Assembly (NCBI GenBank): GCA_023897205.1
Contig: JAHWDD010000002.1
Coordinates: 3,162,001-3,226,000, forward strand
From: Exophiala sp. HKRS030
Taxonomy: Eukaryota; Ascomycota; Eurotiomycetes; Chaetothyriales; Herpotrichiellaceae
Reading direction: 5' to 3'
DNA: 64,000 nucleotides
A program made the position numbers and the translations under genes. This document shows, in pieces, positions 42,553 to 55,120 of this stretch. Under the pieces are notes generated by a model that worked only from the letters and a program-made list of their open reading frames with translations, was not told the DNA's origin and made no database searches. The stretch's first letter is position 1; each line of letters starts with the position of its first letter.

Positions 42553-42711
42553 GATGGAGGGGGGAGAGCGCCTTGTTGTACGTCGAAGTTAGAAGGCAAC
42601 GTTGGAAAAACGGATGTTGTGAGATGTATGTAGTTCCCAATTTTTGGATGGACGTGGTGGTGCCTGCGTCATGCACAAGCGGGAAAAAGCGAGACCAACA
42701 AACTCCAGTCG

Positions 42712-42717
42712 TGACTC
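42712..42717 (+). promoter_or_regulatory. TGACTC: Gcn4/CpcA-type site before HIS5
   Basis: TGACTC lies 93 bases before the HIS5 ATG. In fungi this is the core of the cross-pathway control element bound by Gcn4/CpcA/CPC1. A related ATGACGC lies at 42666-42672 (reverse strand) and a full TGACTCA lies in HIS5 intron 1 at 42931-42937. Confidence 0.5.
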
Positions 42718-42809
42718 CGAAATGCGGAGAACTTTTTTTGATTGAGATCGTGCGTATTCAGCACTCGACCTTCTTTTCTATGTTTGCATCACCCATAAAC
42801 GCCTTCAAC

Positions 42810-44167
42810 ATGTCGCGGAAGTCTCCTTTTGACCTGTCTAAATGCGCGCGACCGAATATTCTCAAGTTGCAACCTTATCGTTGCGCACGCGAGTAAGAAA
42901 CGTCTCCCTACCTCCCCGCACTGGGAATGTTGACTCACATCTTCGCAGTGACTACAAAGACGATGGCCACAATATCCTCCTCGATGCCAACGAGAACGCC
43001 TATGGTCCTGGCCTAGCTCTCGATAACAATGGCACCTACCCGCCCGCCTCTACGAACACGAATCTGAGCGTGGACTTTCTCGGTCTGAACCGATATCCAG
43101 ACCCTCATCAGCACGATCTGAAGGCACGCTTCTGTGCCTTGCGCAACACCCACACCCACACGAGTAAAACCCTTACACCTGCTAATCTTTTCTGCGGAGT
43201 TGGGTCCGACGAAGCCATAGACGCAATAATACGATGTTTCTGTACCCCTGGCATAGACAAGATTGTTACGTGTCCTCCGACGTATGGCATGTACGCCGTC
43301 TCCGCAGATGTAAACGACGTCGCGATTGTTCACGTACCGCTGAACCCAGACGACGACTTCTCCTTGCAGCCCGATGCCATCCTCGCCAAACTCTCTCAAG
43401 ACTCTTCCATAAAGATGGTCTACATTTGCTCTCCCGGTAACCCAACTGCATCCTTGATCCGCAAGGCCGACATTCAACGCATACTGGAACACCCCACGTG
43501 GAACGGGATTGTGGTCGTCGACGAAGCGTACATCGACTTCGCCCCGGACGACTCCAGTCTCGCCGAATGGGTCCTCGACTGGCCCAACCTCGTGGTCATG
43601 CAGACGCTCAGCAAGGCCTTTGGACTGGCGGGTATACGTCTCGGCGTCGCCTTCGCCGCGCCCGAAGTTGCAGGTCTGTTGAACAATCTGAAAGCCCCAT
43701 ATAACATTTCAAGCCCGACCAGCGCCATTGCCACGGCCGCGTTGAGCCCGCAGAACCTTAAGGTCATGCGAGCCAACCGGGCGAAGATCCTCGTCCAGCG
43801 CGACAGATTGCTCCAGGAGCTCCCGCGCATACCTGGCGTAGGACGCTTCCGCGGCGGGACCGATTCGAATTTCTTGCTCGTGGAGATCTTGGACGCGCCG
43901 GCGGACCAAGGTGGAAACCCTCACAACCCGACGGCACTTCACGTCTACGAGACCATGGCCGGCCAGCGTGGCGTCGTAGTCAGGTTCAGGGGCAAGGAGT
44001 ACGGTTGTACGGGCTGTCTCCGAATCACGGTCGGCACGGAACAAGAAGTCGATCGCTTCTTGCGAGAATTGAAGTCTGTCTTGCAACAAGCTTTTACGAA
44101 ACACGCTCAGGTCAACGAACCCGACGAGACGAAGAGGGAAGTTGAGGCGAATGGTGTGATATCGTGA
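42810..44167 (+). CDS. his5: Histidinol-phosphate aminotransferase
   Basis: Two exons (42810-42892, 42949-44167) encode 433 residues. The 56-base intron (GTAAGA...TTCGCAG) joins PYRCAR to D-D-Y-K-D-D-G, reproducing the family start (F-D-L-x-K-C-x-R-P-N-I-L-x-L-x-P-Y-R-C-A-R). The enzyme is PLP-dependent (class I/II fold) and converts imidazole-acetol phosphate plus glutamate to L-histidinol phosphate. Seen motifs: LLDANENAYGPG, LNRYPDPHQ, C-S-P-G-N-P-T, VVVDEAYIDFAP, the PLP lysine Lys250 in TLSKAFGLAGIRLG, and the phosphate-binding arginine in G-C-L-R-I-T-V-G. An in-frame ATG at 42780 could add ten residues. A single ORF search starting at 42842 gives a wrong N-terminus. Gcn4-type sites in the promoter and intron suggest general amino-acid control. 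Confidence 0.93.
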
Positions 44168-44707
44168 TGCACCGGTCGTTTCTTAAGGCAGATAAAAAAG
44201 GTCCACAATGTACAGCAGCCCGTTCAGGACGAGGAGCTCAAAAAGCCGACAACCATAGACTTGGTGAGGTGGCGGCGTTGTCGCATTTAAATAGAGAAAG
44301 TGCGGCGTTGGCTTGTATAAAGGTGACTCTAGTTCAACTGGATCCCATAAAGAGTATGGATATAACCGGAGCAAACCTAGACGACAGGCAATGCCGTCTC
44401 TAGAGCATGCCAATCGAAGAATGCTGCGCACATGCCGGCCCTAGGCATCATAGATGGCAGAAGATTCTTGCGAATCCAGAGGGAGAACGATGCCTCATTC
44501 AGGCACTAGAGACACGCATCTTGAATGATGATTCTGGAATAAACAAGTTTGACTTAATTGATAGTGTAGACATTCTCTTAGTCGCTTGCTATATATGAGT
44601 GGCAATTGAAGGGGGTCGTAGATGAGCTATTTAAAGGTCGTAAACTAAAAAGATATTATATAAAATGAGTAAGATTGTTTCCAGGGTTGACCCAGATCAT
44701 TTTCAGT
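44168..44707. other. Convergent 3' spacer
   Basis: AT-rich near 44540-44680 with AATAAA-like and TATATAAAA words suited to polyadenylation signals for both neighbours. No gene seen. Confidence 0.4.
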
Positions 44708-47488
44708 TCAGCCTCGTTTGCCCCAGCCACTGAAGAAGCCGCCCGTGCTCGCAGATGCAGCGTGCAATGTTTTGGACGCCTCCTTCGCTCCAGGGCTGAC
44801 GCTGGTAGAAGTCGCGGAGGTCGGCGATTCGGATACTCGCACTCCTGGCGAAGACGTGGAGCCACTAAGGATCTTCCGTAGAGCATCGAGCTTGCCCCTG
44901 GTCTCTTCTAGCTCTTGCCTGGCCACCGCCTCCGCTGTTTTGGCACTGGCCAGTTCGATCAGAAGCGCATCATTGGATACCGGCTCGTGGTTCTCTGTCG
45001 CCAGGAGAGCTTGGGTGTTGAGACTGCTCGATCGCTTCGAAAATGGTCCGGCGCTGGACGATCGAGATTGGGGCTCTGATCGGCCCAATCGTAGTTCTCG
45101 AAGACCAGATTTGGGTGCAGGCAGCTTGAGATCCGGGAATTCATCCACGGGTGTGTAAAGATCCGCAGGTGAATCAGGGACAGAACTATTCCGTGAGCGC
45201 AGATCGGAGACCGTTCGTTCGAGGCGTTGCTTTTCACGATGTGAATCCTGTATCCGAGTCCTGGCATCCTTTAGGCTTTCCTTTACCGAATTATACTCGG
45301 CTTCGCGCTCGTCAAGCTGTCGCATCAACTCTCGGCATTTGGAAGCTTCAGCTTCGTGCTTTTCTTTCCACTCAGACACCGCATCTCGAAGTTGATGCTT
45401 CGACTGCACAATGGACATTCGTTTGGAATCGTTTGTCCCAAGATGCTGCTCCGCTTGATCTAGAAGTCCGACAAGTGTACCATCCTCCTCCTCGTCGTCA
45501 CCTCCAGCCAACTCTTTGATGTCTTCAGTTTGTTGCCGTAAGCGATCGAGTAAAGTACGGGCCAGTCGTCGATCCTCTTCTCGCTCTTCTCGCTCTTGCT
45601 GCAATTCGCGGGCAAGTTCGACATGCTGATGTTGAACTCTAGATAATTCTGTCAACAACTCCTCGATCTGGTGGTGTAAGTCACGGTCGTTCGAGTTTGG
45701 CGGTGAAATCGAGTTTTCGATCACAACCGAGTTCGACATTACAGCTTTCGGTGCTGCTTCTTCAGAAAGCTCGGTGGCTAATGTACTAGCGTCAGAAACT
45801 GAAGTTTCCACTGAATTGACTGTCGATGTTACACTCTGGCCTGAGGATGACTTTCGGACAGATTTGTTGTTTCCTGGAATCAACAAACTCAAGTTTGCAG
45901 ACCGTGAAGGAGAGTGCGTTGAACCTGCCCAAAATCGTCCAAGAAAAGACGCCGCTGCACTTTTGAGTGAAGGCGCCGCCGTCAGATTTTGTGATTGCTT
46001 GAAGCTTGTTTCGAGAGACTGTAGAGTCTCTGGGCTGACAAGACCAGTCAATGACACGAAATCAGTTACGAGGTCGTCTGCTTGCTGTGCATAAGTATCC
46101 CACAAACGTCTCGAGAGAAGAAACTGCATCGCATCCTCGAACTCGGTATAAGCCAAGAGCTTCTTCTGATTGCGTTGCATCAAAGACAGGGCGACTCGCA
46201 TAAGCGTCTCGGTGGCACCTTCAGATAGGATTACGTCGTATATGCGCAGTAACATCGGAAGTGGACAAGTAACCGCGAAGAATGACAGGAACCACTGAGA
46301 CACATAGAGTGGCTCGATTTTCAGGGATTCGAGATGGGCAGCCAAGTCCGGCAGATGACGAGTGAGGAGCTGTTGAAATTGATAAATGCGAAGATGTAAT
46401 CCTGACAGATCAGGCAGGTAGCATGATCGAAGGTCATAATGCTCCATCAGTCTAGGAATTAGTTAGAGATGGAAGGCACGATATTGAAGTGTGAGATCTT
46501 ACCTCACGAGAATGCAGAAAGCTTCAGCTTCGCCCATGTGCATCAGTAGTGGGCCAACAACAAACCCAAGGCCTTGACAGTATCCAATCTTTTCGTCATA
46601 GATGCTGAAGGCCTTCAAGACGTTTCCAAGCATGCGTTGACCTTCACCATCTTTTTCTCGAAACATGTCGACGTTGGGAAAACTCCGGCCTACGTCTTTG
46701 CCGATCAGAGCATCATAGGGGCTAGGCTCCAAGGAGAGCCTTTGGTACTCAGAGATAAGAAAGGGGTCTCGTGCTCGTGCAATGCTGGGCCACACATGTT
46801 CTCTGAACATCGCTGGCACACCACTTCGAATCTTGTTGGAGGTGAGCGTCGGCAAGCGTTGAGCCGTCTGATTGTAATCCTGAACCAAGGCAGCCCAGAA
46901 CTCCAGCTCGGTGAAGCCAGGCGCAGGAAGCATTGAGTATCTTAGCGACTGTCTGATCGGGCCATCCATCATTCTCTTCAGTTGTTGTATCGAAGGTGGC
47001 CTTGTATTTTTGCGCGGTCGGGTTGTGGCTGTAATTCCAGCCTTTGGGTCAGTCGCCAGGGCAGCATTCTCCTTTTCGAGGCGGGCAAGCAGAAGGGCCG
47101 TAGACTAGACATTGTTAGAGCCTCTCCTGGAATGATCTACCAAGGATCTTACCTCATCCGTGGCCTCGTCTTTATGTTCTTGTTCCTCGGTCTTCTCAAG
47201 GCCCTCCCAATCCACGGAGTTTATCGAGACAGAACTCTCGGATGTCCTGGAAGATGAACGGCTGGAACGGGTGGACGAAGGGCTGCTTTGTCGAACAGAG
47301 GGCTGCGGTGAAGCTTGTGCTTCAGCGTCTACGTCGAGCTCTGGCGGCGTCTGTATATCGGATAATCGGACAGTTATCATTGAGCTTCTGGGTAAAGGTA
47401 TGTCCTCAGGTTTAACTTCGGTGTTGGCTTCGAATGGAATCTCTTGCTTTTCCTCTGGGGCAAGTTCGTCCATGATTGTTTGCTCCAT
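44708..47488 (-). CDS. TBC Rab-GAP of the GYP5/EVI5 type with C-terminal coiled coils
   Basis: Three exons (47488-47153, 47104-46503, 46451-44708) encode 893 residues; introns are 48 and 51 bases, both starting GTAAGA. Order: acidic, serine-rich N-terminus; TBC domain from K-I-R-S-G-V-P-A-M-F-R-E-H-V-W (about 203) to about 415; long coiled coils (about 560-760) rich in E, Q, R and L; serine-rich tail. The arginine finger is Arg252 in I-G-K-D-V-G-R-S-F-P and the glutamine finger Gln289 in G-Y-C-Q-G. The block EKDGEGQRMLGNVLKAFSIY and the TBC-plus-coiled-coil layout match Gyp5/Gyl1 and EVI5 proteins, which act on Ypt1/Rab1- or Rab11-type GTPases in ER-Golgi and polarised secretion. Divergent from TOP2. 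Confidence 0.9.
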
Positions 47489-48766
47489 CCTTAAGATGTA
47501 ACGTTTTTGAGCGAGAAGAATGGAAGAGGCGGGAAAGGAAAGGCAGTTCGTCAGAGGCCAAAAGAGTGAAGCCTTGACGGAGGTTGGAAAGTTGCAATAG
47601 TGATCAAATGAAAGGCTGCTCGCAGAGGTTCGCCAGCGACCGTGCGAGGGGAATGTCGGAGGTGGCTGCGGCTGGTAAGGAAAGGACGTCGTCGAAGACG
47701 ATCAAGGCGATGAGCGACAGAGGAGAAGAGGGTGGTGTTTGCAGAAGCACAGTTCGCAGAATGGAATCAGTGGAATGAATGTTCGAGAGGGGAGTGGGCC
47801 AGGGGGTCGATGCATGAAACTGCTCCTCATTTGGCACTAGCTGGCCAATGCTGATCGTCGGCGATAATAGCTGTAATCTCGGTTGACGACGAGATGGTTA
47901 AACTATCTCTGGGGGCTCTTTTATATTGCTCGTTCAGTATATTGATCACTCATGCTTGATTGAACACCAGAAGGGATTTCAGGGCAGATTGAAGCTTGAC
48001 GCTGTACGGAGTTATATTCAACCAGCTCTTCATGAGACGCGTCGATGCGAGACCCCGAAAACAATGCGGGGACATCTGAGCAAAGAAAGCAACGAGACAC
48101 ATCTGAAGCAGCATATGCCACATAGGAGTCAGCCAATAGTAGTGTCTGACATTTCATTGTGAGGTCGCCAGGGACGTGAGTGCGCTGACCTGACAGAATC
48201 TGCAGTGATCGAGACTGTTGATTTCGAGAGGGTGGTACGGAATACAATCATTCGCCAACCCACGCTCATGGTTCAGGGGTAATAAACAAGCAGCGGCAGG
48301 CAATGACTTCCACCCCGCATCCTGGATACGACAATATTTGATCGAGCCTCGACTGTTGACAAGCCATGGCGCTGTTCTACGACGCTTAGGAACAGGAGCG
48401 CCACAAGTGATACCCTTCTCCGTATTCGTACAGTCGGTAACTCATAGCATGCAGAATTTGATCTCGTAAAGAGAGGGAGGCTCTCAAAACGGGTTAGCTC
48501 TAAACTTCCAGTATAGGCCTAGCTCTTCTCGCGAGATCTTGGCGCGACAAGGCTGACCCTGGGCCGCTAATGCGACTCAGGCTGTGTCTTGTTATTGTTT
48601 TGCCCAAATCTCTGTTTACAATTCAATTCTTGACAACAACGCCCTCTTTGTGCAGCCTGTGTCTCTTCCAACGATCCATGTCTTGATGTGCACAACGACG
48701 CAAGACATACGCCCACCTAACGGGTGTTTCTAAACGGCAAGAATCTCATACTCTAACTCGATCAAG
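47489..48766. other. Divergent promoter region of the GYP5-like gene and TOP2
   Basis: 1.28 kb without a supported gene. Open frames at 47584-47837 occur on both strands and lack motifs. A TACGGAGTTA near-match to the dispersed motif is at 48004. Confidence 0.4.
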
Positions 48767-51700
48767 ATGGATTCCTCTGTTTTCGACATTGACGGTGGGA
48801 GCTCAGATTTTGAGCCAGCGCCTGTGAGTGGAAAAGGTTTGTCTCATGTCTGAGCTGTTGTTCTGACAACTTTGTCCACAGAAGGTGAAAGCCAAGCCTG
48901 CGAAAAAGGCAACGGCGCCTAAAGCACTAAAGACAACTGCACCCAAAGCGAAAACGGGCCCCAAACCTAAGGCTACTGTTCCAAAGAAGCGCTCTAAAAA
49001 GGATGCCGAAAACGACGATGAAGATGATGGGGCAGGCGATCTTTTCGACGATGAGTCGCTGCTGGCAAACACTCCCCCCAAGACGAAGAAAGTGAAGGCC
49101 AATCCCAACCCAGTCAAGGGCAGTCATAAGAAGCCTTTGGGTGACTTGGTCAATGAGGCCATTGGTGCAGATGGCGCAAATGACTCCCCGCAGCCTCAAA
49201 AGAAGAAACGTGTCTCAGAACAATATCAGAAATTGACACAGCTGGAGCATATCATCAAACGTCCCGATACATACATCGGATCAGTAGAGCGCACGGAGAA
49301 ACAGATGTGGGTCTACAACAGCGAACAAGACAGCATGGAGTTCCGAGAGGTATCTTATGTCCCCGGTATCTTCAAGATTTTCGACGAAATATTGGTGAAC
49401 GCTGCAGACAACAAGCAAAATGACAAAAACATGAACGAACTCAGAGTCACAATCGATCGGGAGAACGGCGAGATTAGTGTTTACAACAACGGCCGTGGTA
49501 TTCCCATCGAAATCCACTCCAAAGAGAAGATTTATATCCCGGAGATGATCTTTGGTCATCTTCTCACAGGGTCGAACTACGATGATAACGAACAAAAGGT
49601 CACTGGTGGTAGAAATGGTTATGGTGCGAAACTTTGCAACATATTTAGTACAGAGTTCACCATCGAAACTGCCGATGCACGCCAGAAGAAGAAGTACAAG
49701 CAGACTTGGACCCATAACATGTCTCAGATGGGCAAGGCAAAGATCACAGATTGCAAAGGCGAGGACTACACCAAAGTCACCTTCAAGCCTGACTTCGCCA
49801 AATTCGGCATGGAAGGTATGGATGACGACCTCGAGGCCCTTTTCAAGCGGAGAGTCTACGACATGGCAGGCACTTGTAGGAGTGTCAATGTCAAGCTGAA
49901 CGGCACACGCCTGCCAGTCCGGAACTTCAAGAAATACATCGAGATGTACACGAAGGCAATCAAAAAGGAACGAGGTGAAGAGGCTGCGAATGATAACAAT
50001 GAAATCATCACCGAATCTACTGATCCTCGTTGGGAGATTGGTTTTACAGTATCAGATGGCTCTTTCCAACAAGTTTCATTCGTCAATTCTGTTGCCACCA
50101 CGTCTGGCGGTACTCACGTCAATTATGTTGCTGATCAGATCGTCAACAAGTTGATGGATGTTGTCAAAAAGAAGAACAAGGGTGGTGCGACGTTGAAGCC
50201 AAATCAGATCCGCAACCACATTTTTATCTTCGTCAATGCTCTGATTGTCAATCCAGCTTTCACCTCGCAAACGAAGGAACAGCTTACCACCAAGTCCAGT
50301 CAGTTTGGCAGCAAGTGCCAAGTCTCCGATGACTTCATGAAGAAGGTCATAAAAACCGAAGTCATCACCAACATTCTCCATTTTGCTCAGCAGAAGGCCG
50401 ATCAGATCCTCAAAAAGTCCGATGGCAGTAAACGAAGCCGCATGAACAATCCCAAATTGACTGATGCCAACAAGGCTGGTACCAAAGAGGGCTACAAGTG
50501 CACTTTGATCTTGACAGAAGGTGATTCAGCCAAGGGTCTTGCGATGGCAGGCCGATCAGTCGTGGGCCCTGACCTATGGGGTGTATTCCCTCTCCGTGGA
50601 AAGCTCCTCAACGTCCGAGATGCTTCGATCGACCAGATTTCGAAGAACGCAGAGATTCAAAATATCAAAAACTTCCTTGGACTTCAGCATAAGAAGGTCT
50701 ATACTGACAGACAAGGCTTGCGGTATGGTCGGTTAATGATCATGACTGACCAGGATCATGATGGTAGCCACATTAAGGGCTTGTTGATCAACTTTCTACA
50801 AGTACAATTCCCTAGTCTTCTGAAAATGCCAGACTTCCTTGTCGAATTCATCACTCCCATCATCAAGGTCTGGAAGGGCGACCCACAGAATCCCTCTCAA
50901 TCTCGAGCGTTCTATTCGATTCCCGAATATCAAGCATGGAAGGAAGCGCACAGACATGACCGTGGCTGGGAAAGCAAATACTACAAAGGATTGGGTACAA
51001 GTACCACTGAAGAGGCTCAAGAGTACTTCAATGACTTAGATACCCACCACAAAGAATTTGACACTATGAAGGATGACGAGCCCGCGTTGATCGAGCTCGC
51101 ATTCTCAAAGAAGAAAGCAGACGAGCGAAAGGAGTGGTTGCGTCAATACAAGCCAGGAACTTACCTTGATCACCAACTCAAGAAGATTACCTACTCTGAT
51201 TTTGTCAACAAAGAGCTGATTCTCTTCAGTATGGCTGACAATATACGATCCATCCCTTCTGTTGTCGATGGTCTAAAGCCTGGTCAGCGAAAGGTCATGT
51301 ACGCATGTTTTAAACGAAATCTGAAAAAGGATATGAAGGTCGCCGAGCTTGCCTCTCTCGTCAGTGGTATGACTGCTTACCACCACGGCGACACTTCCCT
51401 ACAGCAAACCATCGTCGGTCTGGCACAGAATTTCGTGGGATCCAACAACGTCAACCTACTGGTTCCTTCCGGCCAGTTCGGCACGCGAAACCAGGGCGGC
51501 AACGATTGTGCCAGCGCTCGTTATATCTTCACCCGACTCTCTCCATTCGCCAGGAAGCTGTTCCACCAGGCTGACGAGCCGCTTCTCACCTACAATACAG
51601 ATGATGAACGGAAAATCGAGCCTGAAATCTATGCCCCCGTAATTCCTATGATCCTCGTCAATGGAGCTGATGGTATTGGTACGGGCTGGAGTTCATCCAT

Positions 51701-53846
51701 TCCTAACTACAACCCAGAAGACATTGTTGAAAATCTCAAGCGGCGAATGGCTGGCGAAGAATGGAGACCAATGCAACCCTGGTTCCGCGGCTTCAAGGGC
51801 GAAGTTAAAGAGACTGCCCCAGATCGTTTTCAATTCAGCGGTATTATTCACCAAAGCGGGTCCACCGAAGTTGAGATCACTGAGTTGCCTATCCGGACTT
51901 GGACACAGGACTTCAAAGATAAATTGGAAGAGATCATCAAGGCTGAGAAAGTTCCCTCCTTCATCAAGGACTACAAGGACTACAACACTCATGACCAGGT
52001 CCATTTCATTATTCAGATGGATGAAAAGCACATGGATAAGGCTATCGAAGAAGGCCTGGTTGAGAAATTCAAACTCAACAAGTCTATTGCCACATCCAAC
52101 CTTGTAGCCTTTGATCCTGAAGGGCGCATCACCAAATACGCAAATGTAGAGGCCATCATGAACGAATTCTACAGCTACCGGCTTCAGCTGTATGCAAAAC
52201 GAAAAGAGCGGTTATTGCAAGACATGCAAAAAGATTTGAGACGTTTGACAAATCAAGCTCGGTTCATTCAGATGATCATTGACGGCAAGCTCAACATCTC
52301 AAAGAAGAAAAAGGCTGTTCTCATTGCAGAGCTGCAGAAATTGAACTTCGATCCTTTTCCAAAATCAAAGGAGGCCACCAAAGAAGAAGAGATTCTCCGC
52401 GCTGCTCAAGAGGATGAAGATGAAGATGACAATACCGACGCAAGTGCGTACGATTATCTGCTTGGTATGGCTCTATGGTCATTAACCCAAGAACGGGTAG
52501 AGAGACTGCTCAGCAAGATCGGCGATAAAGAGACTGAGATCGATGCCTTGATGCAGAGATCCAAGGAGGATCTGTGGATGCAGGACCTGGATGATTTTAT
52601 CGCAGAATGGCGATTCCAATTGGAAGACGAACACGAACGGAAGCGAAAAGTTCGGAAGGGACGACGTGTTTCCAAGAAATTCGCAACGGCTGCCTCGAAA
52701 CCAAAGGGCAAGAAGCGCAAGGGCATGGCTGATTCTTCGGACGACTCTGATTTTGAGGCATATGCACCCAAAGCAAAGAAGCCCATCCCTGCGCCCAAAC
52801 CACTTCAAAAACCTCTGCCGAAGCAGCGGACTATCGAAGCGTATGCTGCCCCCAAAACCAATGCTCTAGCGCATGCGATGGAGCAGCGAAAGCTGTATAC
52901 TGACGGCAATAGCGATCCTTTAGACCAGCCAGAAGAACTCACAGACGGCACCAAAGATGGCATCCCAGTCAAAGTCGAGTCTCAGATCGAAGTGATCTCC
53001 ACCAAGCCCCCTAATCGCCAAGCTCGAGCCGTCACGAAGAAAGCGACAAACTATGCTTTATTAAGTGATTCCGAGAGCGATAACGGAGATGGCTTGCTTG
53101 CGGATCTTGGTGATATGGTCAAAGGATTGCCGAGCAAGACGACAATTGACAGTGGCAACGAGTCTCGCACATTGTTTTCTGCATCTGCATCAAGACCTAC
53201 CAGCAGCCATGGCTACAGACTTCCTACCAAACCCCCTCCTAGAGAGGATTTCTCCGCCGATGAGACAGACTATAAGAGGTTAGCTCCGCAGTCTTCCCCG
53301 AGGCGATCCATCATCGTCACGAGCAAAGAAGATTCCAATGATGTTGAGGAGAGCGATGATGACATTGTTCCGGCAAAATCATCCAAAAAGGCAGCGCCAA
53401 AGAAACAGCAAGATGTCATGGACCTGGACAGTGATAGCGATGCTATAATGCCTAAGAAGACTGTGCCTGTCAAAAAGGCGGCTAAGGACACCCAAACCAA
53501 CGCTAAAAAGCCTACTGCGAAGAAGACTGCTCCTCCCTCGAAGAAAGTCGAGCAGTCACCAGTAGCCAAAGCGTATGCCAAACGACTCGCAAAGAAGAAG
53601 GTGGTCGACTCTGATGATGATATGGATCTACTTGCAGACGACATCTTGAAGTCACCATCTGCATCAGATTCTGATGAGCCCGTGATCCGCAAACCTGCTG
53701 CTCGACCAGCACGACGAGCTGTGGCTACGAAGAAGACGGCGACATACACGTTTGATGACGAAGACGAAGACGACGAAGACGAAGACGACGAAGACGGAGG
53801 AGTTCAGGATGATGCATCATCTGCGATGTTTTCGGAGAGTGAATGA
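48767..53846 (+). CDS. top2: DNA topoisomerase II
   Basis: Two exons (48767-48823, 48882-53846) encode 1,673 residues; the 58-base intron follows residue 19 (GTGAGT...CCACAG) and replaces a false GTG start. The enzyme passes one duplex through a transient double-strand break using ATP; it acts in the nucleus in replication, transcription and chromosome segregation. Seen: basic/acidic N-tail; GHKL ATPase with EILVNAADNKQND, NNGRGIP and GGRNGYGAKL; transducer; TOPRIM with LTEGDSAKG, PLRGKLLNVRDA and the metal-binding D-Q-D-H-D-G; the winged-helix domain with catalytic Tyr900 in ASARYIFTRLSPF; then a coiled coil and a roughly 400-residue charged, disordered C-terminus with an alternating D/E tail. 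The length is slightly above yeast Top2 because both tails are longer. Confidence 0.97.
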
Positions 53847-55120
53847 AGACGTTTTTAAGGGACCCGAGCATACTCGAGGAAGCGTGAACCAAATGAGGTG
53901 GTTTTAGCACGAGGACGGGTACGCACTGGACCATAGTGTGCCGGCTGTGTGAGTCAATTTGCTGCTATTGAAGCGATGTGTTCATTTTTTAGTACACAGC
54001 ATTATCTTGGGCACCCTCAGTGCCTTACTGATACTGATGTATTAATGCCAAATGTCATTTACTACGAGGTCGAAGCGACCGTAACAGCATCACCACCATA
54101 GTGAAGTCTTCTGCAATGGTCTTTCAACCTTCAGAGCACGGCCCATACCACTTATGTTGCATACGATGGCAACGACTCTAGGCCTCTTCAACTCATGTCC
54201 TAACCCTTCGTGCATGGTCTGATACAGAATAGTTCTTTGTCTGTTCGGCAACGACGGCCAATGACCCCTCTTGTCGTGAAACGCATGTATGCATCAATCC
54301 GCGCAATCCGCGACCACCACTTGAAAGGCTGCCTGGTTCCTCATTGCCCTGACAACACAACCGGTCATCCTTCGGTTCCCACGGGACTCCGTTTTTCATT
54401 CTACTTGAGGTTAACTGGGAAATGTGCTCGAGGCCACTGTGTATCTGGGCCCGGGGCGATATATTGAGCTAGGTGAAACATGAGTCTAAGCCACTCTCAA
54501 CCACTGTACTAATGATAAATCGATCTGGAACGACACAGTCTCCTCGATCTGGACAAGGTCATATTCATCTCTTCAGGGTGGCATTCGATGAATGCCTCAG
54601 TCAGATCCAACGGTGAGATTCCACATCCAGAGCAGCGATTGCAAACCTGCCTACAATATCATGTTGAGCCCTCAGAGCTGCGCCAAACCGACCGTCCAGA
54701 AGACCTTCTTTCACCGCCCCTTTTTCTGCGTGCCAAAGCCAGTTCCAAAGGCTCGTTGATTCGTTCACTGAGCGAACATCTGGATGAGCGACGTCTTGCT
54801 TAACATATTGGCCAGACTGGATACCTACCTTAGCATCAGTCCTTGTTGCCATGCGGTCAAAGAATCGACTGCCATCTTGGTCTGGAATTCTGGATGTCCT
54901 CATAGCAAGTGGAGCCATAATGAACAGGAGAAAGGAGATCTTTCAAGTTTGTCTGATTCAACCTTTGTCTCAAGCAAAGGCGCTGATTGCTGTTTGTGTC
55001 AACTGGATCAAGTGCCACGCGTGAATCCAAACAGGGTAGATAGACGGTCTGTCTTCCTCGAATTCAGTACATAGATGCCCGCTTCTTCCCATCTGGAAGA
55101 ACCTTCCTCTTCCACAAGCA
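53847..55120. other. Intergenic, TOP2 3' flank and APSES gene promoter
   Basis: No supported gene. Short frames at 54193-55074 overlap on both strands without motifs. Confidence 0.4.
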
